This document shows, one piece after another, positions 30,374-34,463 of a stretch of 34,463 nucleotides of DNA (the stretch's first letter is position 1; the number at the start of each line of letters is the position of its first letter). Under the pieces are notes generated by a model. It did no database searches. It saw only the letters and a list, made by a program, of their open reading frames with translations, and was not told the DNA's origin. The position numbers were made by a program, and so were the translations under genes. This DNA is from a virus, in the IMG/VR virus record IMGVR_UViG_3300005260_000005, positions 1-34,463 of that record; one strand, 5' to 3'.

Positions 30374-31659
30374 CAACCCCTAAACTTATATTAGATGATC
30401 TGACTAATCTTCAGAACGAGACGACTGCCGTTAAAATCATTAACGATAATAGTCAAGCTATTGTAACTGCCATGGATAATACGTTGTCCCTAGATGGTAG
30501 TGCTCCCAATAGTATGGAAGCTAATCTGGATATGAATAGTTTCCAGATACTCAATCTACCTAATCCCAGTGGTCCTTATTCTCCTCTGAGACTAGTTGAC
30601 CTAGCTCAGTTCATTGGTTCAGGAACAATCGAAACTCTACCGCAAGGTGGTACAACTGGACAGGTCCTGGCTAAGCGTAGCAACGCTGATTACGATGCTA
30701 ATTGGACTAACTCAATTACTTCTGTTGGTCTGACTGCGCCCACTGATGACTTCACTGTAACTAATTCTCCAGTCACTACAATTGGTAATCTAGGTCTAAC
30801 CTGGGCTGCTGGTACTCCCACGGGTACAGGCACAATGGTTAGGTCTGTGTCTCCCACATTGACTGGATCTCCACATACTACAACTGCGACTGTAGATACT
30901 AATACAGATCAGATAGCCAGTACATCTTTCGTACTCAACCAAGGTAGCAATAGCTCTCCACTAGTTAGTGGCACAGCTGCTCCCGGAGTTAGTACTAGAT
31001 TCTCTCGCTCAGATCACGTACATCCCACAGATACTTCTAGAGCCCCTCTAGCTTCCCCTGCCTTTACTGGTGTACCCACTGCTCCAACAGCTACTGCTGG
31101 AGACAATAGTACTCAGTTAGCTACTACTGCTTTTGTGCAGGCTAACGTTGTCACTGCTGGTGTTGCTAGCATTGACGGTACCTCTGGTGCCATTACAACC
31201 GGTAATGGTGTAACTAGTTCCGCTGGTGTAATCAAACTAGCCAATAGCGGAGCTACTGTACAATCTAATTTAACTAGTCCCCCTGCTACGTCCAATACTA
31301 CAGGATTGATGGCAGGCTTTGGTTCCGTTGCTACCATCATGCCTGTCTATAGTAGTAGAGTATTCGTGACCTTCATCGGTTCAGGTTCCAATAACACAGC
31401 TGGACAAAGCTTTAAGGTAGCTCTTAGATGGGGCACTGGAGCGGCTCCAGGCTCTGCGTCTGCTTTGACTGGAACTCTGATGACTCAGAATCTAGTGGGA
31501 AATGGATTGGGAATCACAGGAAACTGGCCCTTTAGTTTGTCTGCTATTATTACTGGACTAACTCCAGGAGTTCCAATCTGGATGGACGTAGCTTATGGCG
31601 CTGGCAGCGGTGGCGTAGCGTCAATTGTAAATTGCTCTGTATCCGCATATGAATTTTAA
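30370..31659 (+). CDS. Tail-fibre protein, 429 aa
   Basis: The N-terminal motif DGSAPNSMEANLDMNSFQIL (about 42-61) is followed by QGGTTGQVLAKRSNADYDAN and phage fibre shaft repeats (RAPLASPAFTGVPTAPTATA, STQLATTAFVQANV). The C-terminal domain (from about 320) is beta-rich with Gly/Thr and a GLTPGVPIWMDVAYGAG segment, probably the receptor-binding head. The repeats are widespread in phage fibres and evolve by exchange of the C-terminal domain. Assigned with good confidence as a fibre; the receptor is unknown. Confidence 0.85.
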   Translation: MTTPKLILDDLTNLQNETTAVKIINDNSQAIVTAMDNTLSLDGSAPNSMEANLDMNSFQILNLPNPSGPYSPLRLVDLAQFIGSGTIETLPQGGTTGQVLAKRSNADYDANWTNSITSVGLTAPTDDFTVTNSPVTTIGNLGLTWAAGTPTGTGTMVRSVSPTLTGSPHTTTATVDTNTDQIASTSFVLNQGSNSSPLVSGTAAPGVSTRFSRSDHVHPTDTSRAPLASPAFTGVPTAPTATAGDNSTQLATTAFVQANVVTAGVASIDGTSGAITTGNGVTSSAGVIKLANSGATVQSNLTSPPATSNTTGLMAGFGSVATIMPVYSSRVFVTFIGSGSNNTAGQSFKVALRWGTGAAPGSASALTGTLMTQNLVGNGLGITGNWPFSLSAIITGLTPGVPIWMDVAYGAGSGGVASIVNCSVSAYEF

Positions 31660-31661
31660 CA

Positions 31662-32333
31662 ATGGAAAGTAAAATGAAAACATCTCCTAATGGACGACGA
31701 CTAATTGAACAGTTTGAAGGTTGTATCCTTCAAGCCTATGACGATGCTAATGACCATGTAGTTCCCGTAGGCGGTAAGCCAGTAGGAACTCTTACCATTG
31801 GTTACGGGCACACCAATGGTGCTGGAGCCCCTCAAGTTACTCCCGGCATGGTAATCACTAAGACTCAGGCTGACAGCATTCTGTCAACTGATCTAAAGAA
31901 ATATGAAGATGAAGTTAATAAACTAGTCAAGGTTCCTCTGTCTCAGAACCAGTTCGATGCCTTGGTTAGCTTCCAGATGAATACTGGATCTCTGGCTAAG
32001 TCTTCCGTACTGACTTCTCTGAATAAGAAGGACTACGATGACGCAGCCAATAGACTGATGTTGTACACCAATGTCCGTCACGAAGGACAGCTAGTTCCTT
32101 CTGCTGGTTTGATTAAACGCAGAAGCTTGGAGAAGAAGTTGTTCTTGAAGCCTGATACCTCCGCTGCTGGTCCGGTTGCTGGTCTGGCTGCTGCAGGTGG
32201 TGCTGCTGTTATCGCCAGCCCACATCACTGGTGGCCTTGGATCATTGCTGGTACTCTGGCAGCTATAATCGTAACCTTCATTGGTTATACCGTCTATGAA
32301 TACAATCAGTCACTTAAGGTTCACACTGCATGA
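31662..32333 (+). CDS. GH24 lysozyme (endolysin) with C-terminal membrane segment
   Basis: The product is 223 aa. LIEQFEG (Glu19), AYDD (Asp27/28) and LTIGYGHT (Thr45) form the E-D-T catalytic pattern of T4-type muramidases, which cut peptidoglycan between MurNAc and GlcNAc. The domain ends near residue 165 (IKRRSLEKKLFL). Unusually, a Gly/Ala linker leads to WIIAGTLAAIIVTFIGY (about 192-208), a C-terminal transmembrane helix, so the enzyme may be membrane-tethered. ATGs at 31662 and 31674 are both possible; GGA lies seven bases before the second. The end overlaps the next gene by four bases. Confidence 0.88.
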   Translation: MESKMKTSPNGRRLIEQFEGCILQAYDDANDHVVPVGGKPVGTLTIGYGHTNGAGAPQVTPGMVITKTQADSILSTDLKKYEDEVNKLVKVPLSQNQFDALVSFQMNTGSLAKSSVLTSLNKKDYDDAANRLMLYTNVRHEGQLVPSAGLIKRRSLEKKLFLKPDTSAAGPVAGLAAAGGAAVIASPHHWWPWIIAGTLAAIIVTFIGYTVYEYNQSLKVHTA

Positions 32334-32611
32334 TTGAATATTCAACCTGCTTCTGGTTAGTTGTTGGTTTCTCATTCTTCTCTGGTCTAATGGGGTACTA
32401 CGTTGGTGAACGTGGTTGGGCTGGTGTAGAACATGATATCAGCAACATTAAATTAGATATAAATCACATTCGAGGAAAAATTGATGGAAGTGGAACTTCC
32501 GATGGAGATACCCCAGCAGCCGGAACAGCTGGTGTTAGAACCATCACGAGACCAACAATTGTTAGTGGTCCCGTTACCGCCCCCACCGACAACATTTTTT
32601 CAGCACGTTAA
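32330..32611 (+). CDS. Membrane-anchored lysis-cassette protein (spanin- or holin-like), 93 aa
   Basis: An N-terminal membrane segment at about 8-25 (FWLVVGFSFFSGLMGYYV) is followed by a helix (EHDISNIKLDINHIRGKI) and a low-complexity Thr/Pro/Gly tail. Position just after the lysozyme suggests a spanin inner subunit or accessory lysis protein. The last 128 nt are read in another frame by the next gene, so the simple tail composition may be a consequence of overprinting. Confidence 0.6.
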   Translation: MIEYSTCFWLVVGFSFFSGLMGYYVGERGWAGVEHDISNIKLDINHIRGKIDGSGTSDGDTPAAGTAGVRTITRPTIVSGPVTAPTDNIFSAR

Positions 32612-32837
32612 AGCTTGGTTTAAGTACTCAGAGACTATCTTCTTAGCCAGAGCTACAATGCTCTCTGGCTTCGTCATAGCCGCTGCAGGTGCAATGGACT
32701 GGTCCCCTCTATTCTCCTTGAATGTGGATACTGGTTTCTCTCGTCACCAAGTAATATGGTTAGGGGCAACTACCTTCGGTAAAGGTTGTATAGACGAACT
32801 GGCTAGACGGCGTAACAGTCCAGTGATTAACGGATAA
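32484..32837 (+). CDS. Putative holin or lysis-associated membrane protein, 117 aa
   Basis: I place the start at the ATG at 32484 because GAGGA lies seven bases upstream; it is embedded in the preceding gene in a different frame. Residues 1-40 are Pro/Gln-rich, then FQHVKAWFKYSETIFLARAT leads into a hydrophobic segment (MLSGFVIAAAGAMDW) and VIWLGATTFGKGCIDELARR. The aromatic-plus-Ala helix followed by a charged tail resembles small phage holin-like proteins. Its stop overlaps the next ATG. Confidence 0.6.
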   Translation: MEVELPMEIPQQPEQLVLEPSRDQQLLVVPLPPPPTTFFQHVKAWFKYSETIFLARATMLSGFVIAAAGAMDWSPLFSLNVDTGFSRHQVIWLGATTFGKGCIDELARRRNSPVING

Positions 32838-33208
32838 TGTTAGCTTTTCTACCCATCATCGGACCTATAATCCAGGGTATAGTTTCTATCTTCACTAAGT
32901 TTCAAGATACCAAGTTAGGTACCTTGACAGTAGAGCGGAACACAGAGGTTGAAGAAGCCAAAGTATCTGCTCAGATTATACAGACTACTCAAGACGACAT
33001 AGCTCTACGTCTAATGAGAGATCTATATTGTTTCCCAGCCGTAGCTCAAGTAGCTCTAACTGGCTGGGACACAATGATTGCCGAGAATTCTTGGCAACCG
33101 TATATGTGGCACGTAGCCTCATTCCCTCCTAGCCTAGAATGGTATCCTTACACTGTTGCTGTGTTTCTCTTGGGCAATATTGGACTAAATATGTGGAATC
33201 GTAAATAA
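32837..33208 (+). CDS. Holin-like membrane protein (3TM-holin family pattern), 123 aa
   Basis: It begins MLAFLPIIGPIIQGIVSIFT, a membrane-inserting helix, then a charged helix (VERNTEVEEAKVSAQIIQTT) and a C-terminal hydrophobic region (YPYTVAVFLLGNIGLNMW). This order, with W-x-P-x-x-W (WQPYMW) near the middle, recalls the GTA/phage 3TM holin group. It would permeabilise the inner membrane to release or activate the lysozyme. Overlaps of one base on both sides keep it in the lysis cassette. Confidence 0.6.
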   Translation: MLAFLPIIGPIIQGIVSIFTKFQDTKLGTLTVERNTEVEEAKVSAQIIQTTQDDIALRLMRDLYCFPAVAQVALTGWDTMIAENSWQPYMWHVASFPPSLEWYPYTVAVFLLGNIGLNMWNRK

Positions 33209-34113
33209 TGCAAATGACTCTCTTAGATATCACTCAAGATATTTTGAGTTCACTATCCTCAGACGAGGTTAATAGTATCTCAGATACTGCTGAGTCTATG
33301 CAGGTTGCTAATATCGTCCGACAGAAATATCGGGATATTGTCAACAGAGTTAATCTACCTGAACATGATCAACTGATACAACTGGATCCATCCTTGGACT
33401 CAGATGTACCTGTAATGATGTATGTCCCAGATGGTGTAGCCGAAATCAAATGGCTGAAGTACTTCAATACCAATATCATTAACGAAGCTGTTACGGGTAC
33501 TCATGACATCAACGTAGATATCGTATCTACTCCTGGAGATGTACAACCTCCCGTACCAGGTTATGAATATGTTACTATTCTACCCATTAGACAGTTCATT
33601 GATATGACCAATAGCTTCAACCCAGAGAACAATGATGTTGAAAGCTTCATCTTTACCAATGATATAAACGGTTTCCCAGGTACTTATACTTTCTATTATA
33701 AGAACGATAAGCAACCTCAGTATTGTACTATCCTGAGCAACTACAACGTCATCTTCGATGGCTACGATAGTACTCAGGAGAATACTCTACAGGCCAGTAA
33801 GACCATGGCTTGGGGTAGAGTTATTCCCATCTTCTTGATGGAAGATAACTTCATTCCCAATCTAGATGATGATCAGTTCACTCTATTGCTGAATGAAGCT
33901 AAAGCTCTAGCTTACTTTGAGCTGAAGCAATCAGTCCATCCCAAAGCTGAACAAGAGATTAAGCGTGGATGGAGTGCAATACAAAAGAATAAAGCTACCG
34001 TTAATAGACCTTCATATTTTAACCAACTACCTAACTTCGGAAGACGACCTGGATTCCCGACTAGTCAGGTAAGTTACTTCAAGACCAGAGGATGGGATTC
34101 TCCAAGTGGATAG
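33208..34113 (+). CDS. Head-tail adaptor or tail tubular protein (putative), 301 aa
   Basis: The product begins MQMTLLDITQDILSSLSSDE with DTAESMQVANIVRQKYRDIV, which resembles the N-terminal helical part of connector/tubular proteins of short-tailed phages (T7 gp11-like). A beta-rich centre (VMMYVPDGVAEIKWLKYF) and a long C-terminal helix (LLNEAKALAYFELKQSVHPK) follow. Its position before another tail gene with the ENNFTKGLITE motif fits a tail-assembly role. I rate the family assignment as moderate. Confidence 0.6.
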   Translation: MQMTLLDITQDILSSLSSDEVNSISDTAESMQVANIVRQKYRDIVNRVNLPEHDQLIQLDPSLDSDVPVMMYVPDGVAEIKWLKYFNTNIINEAVTGTHDINVDIVSTPGDVQPPVPGYEYVTILPIRQFIDMTNSFNPENNDVESFIFTNDINGFPGTYTFYYKNDKQPQYCTILSNYNVIFDGYDSTQENTLQASKTMAWGRVIPIFLMEDNFIPNLDDDQFTLLLNEAKALAYFELKQSVHPKAEQEIKRGWSAIQKNKATVNRPSYFNQLPNFGRRPGFPTSQVSYFKTRGWDSPSG

Positions 34114-34399
34114 TTTGGAATCAAAGATGCGTAGCCCAGATAGGGTTCTAGTGTTAGAACCTATTGAGGGGATGTCTCCTAAGAAGAATACTGGACTAGT
34201 TGATACTAGTCTATTTACAGGTAGCAATCAGTTACACGCTGTAATGGATACCTCAACAACTCTATGGCGCTTTCAATATGAGAAGGGTGTTCTACCAGAA
34301 CAACTGAAACATAAGTTCACTTCATTTAAGACCTTGATGAAGCATGCAGATGAATACTTCAAGAAGCGTAATATACAGATTAAAGAAGTGAAAGACTAA
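34106..34399 (+). CDS. Hypothetical tail-region protein, 97 aa
   Basis: A GTG at 34106 overlaps the previous stop by eight bases; an ATG at 34127 (MRSPDRVLVLEPIEGMSPKK) is preceded by GGA at seven bases and may be the true start. The C-terminal half (WRFQYEKGVLPEQLKHKFTS) is helical and basic. It lies between two tail-assembly genes. No family is recognised. Confidence 0.65.
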   Translation: MDSLESKMRSPDRVLVLEPIEGMSPKKNTGLVDTSLFTGSNQLHAVMDTSTTLWRFQYEKGVLPEQLKHKFTSFKTLMKHADEYFKKRNIQIKEVKD

Positions 34400-34401
34400 T
34401 A

Positions 34402-34463
34402 GTGCCCCAGCAGGTTACAACCTCTGTAGAGAACAACTTCACTAAGGGGTTGATCACAGAGGC
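34402..34463 (+). CDS. Tail protein, 5' fragment (cut by window edge)
   Basis: A GTG start three bases after the previous stop begins a frame reading MPQQVTTSVENNFTKGLITE. The ENNFTKGLITE segment is a recognised opening of a large tail protein in many short-tailed phages, often annotated as tail tubular protein B or a stabilisation protein. Only 20 codons are inside the window. Confidence 0.65.
   Translation, partial: MPQQVTTSVENNFTKGLITE

Overview
The window looks like the core of a tailed double-stranded DNA bacteriophage genome, most likely a short-tailed (podovirus-like) phage of a Gram-negative bacterium. It carries a T7-type replication set (family A DNA polymerase, fused primase-helicase, gp2.5-like ssDNA-binding protein), a large terminase, portal, scaffold, major capsid protein, tail-fibre and beta-helix tailspike genes, and a lysis cassette. 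No RNA polymerase gene, integrase or repressor is visible. Control sites are sigma70-like, so early transcription probably uses host RNA polymerase. The host cannot be named from the sequence alone.

Layout. Genes from about 1.2 to 15.3 kb run leftward (minus strand) and genes from 16.1 kb to the right edge run rightward (plus strand). An 860-bp gene-free control region (15262-16123) separates the arms and carries one promoter for each. The leftward arm is built as transcription units. Three promoters share a TTGACGTA -35 block (15397-15425, 13214-13242, 11391-11419), and intrinsic terminators lie at 13392-13423 and 10812-10859. This arm encodes small early proteins, a NYN-domain nuclease, a C2H2 zinc-finger peptide, a GATase-II-like protein and a GGCT/AIG2-like protein, then primase-helicase, uracil-DNA glycosylase, DNA polymerase and SSB. 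It runs out into a 1158-nt ORF-free, hairpin-rich stretch with three perfect tRNA-T-arm-like hairpins on the same strand.

The rightward arm begins with small proteins from a strong promoter whose predicted start point coincides with the first ATG. Next comes a tail-fibre/tailspike block (17776-23505) with a duplicated two-gene cassette, then terminase, portal, scaffold, capsid and a decoration-like protein, closed by a terminator at 29789-29817 in a position reminiscent of T7's terminator after gene 10. A second fibre block follows (29832-31659), then lysozyme, spanin/holin-like membrane proteins and connector/tail genes. The last gene is cut by the window edge. Most late genes touch or overlap by 1-8 nt (ATGA, TAATG, GTGA), implying translational coupling. 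Many genuine genes are under 60 codons.

Points most worth following up: the ORF-free region (possibly a large ornate RNA or a tRNA graveyard); a dense CTTAG/CTAAG cluster inside the polymerase gene; a UDG reading frame that runs 49 codons past its natural end through another gene; the GGCT-like/GATase-like pair without an amidoligase; and the apparently leaderless right-arm promoter.
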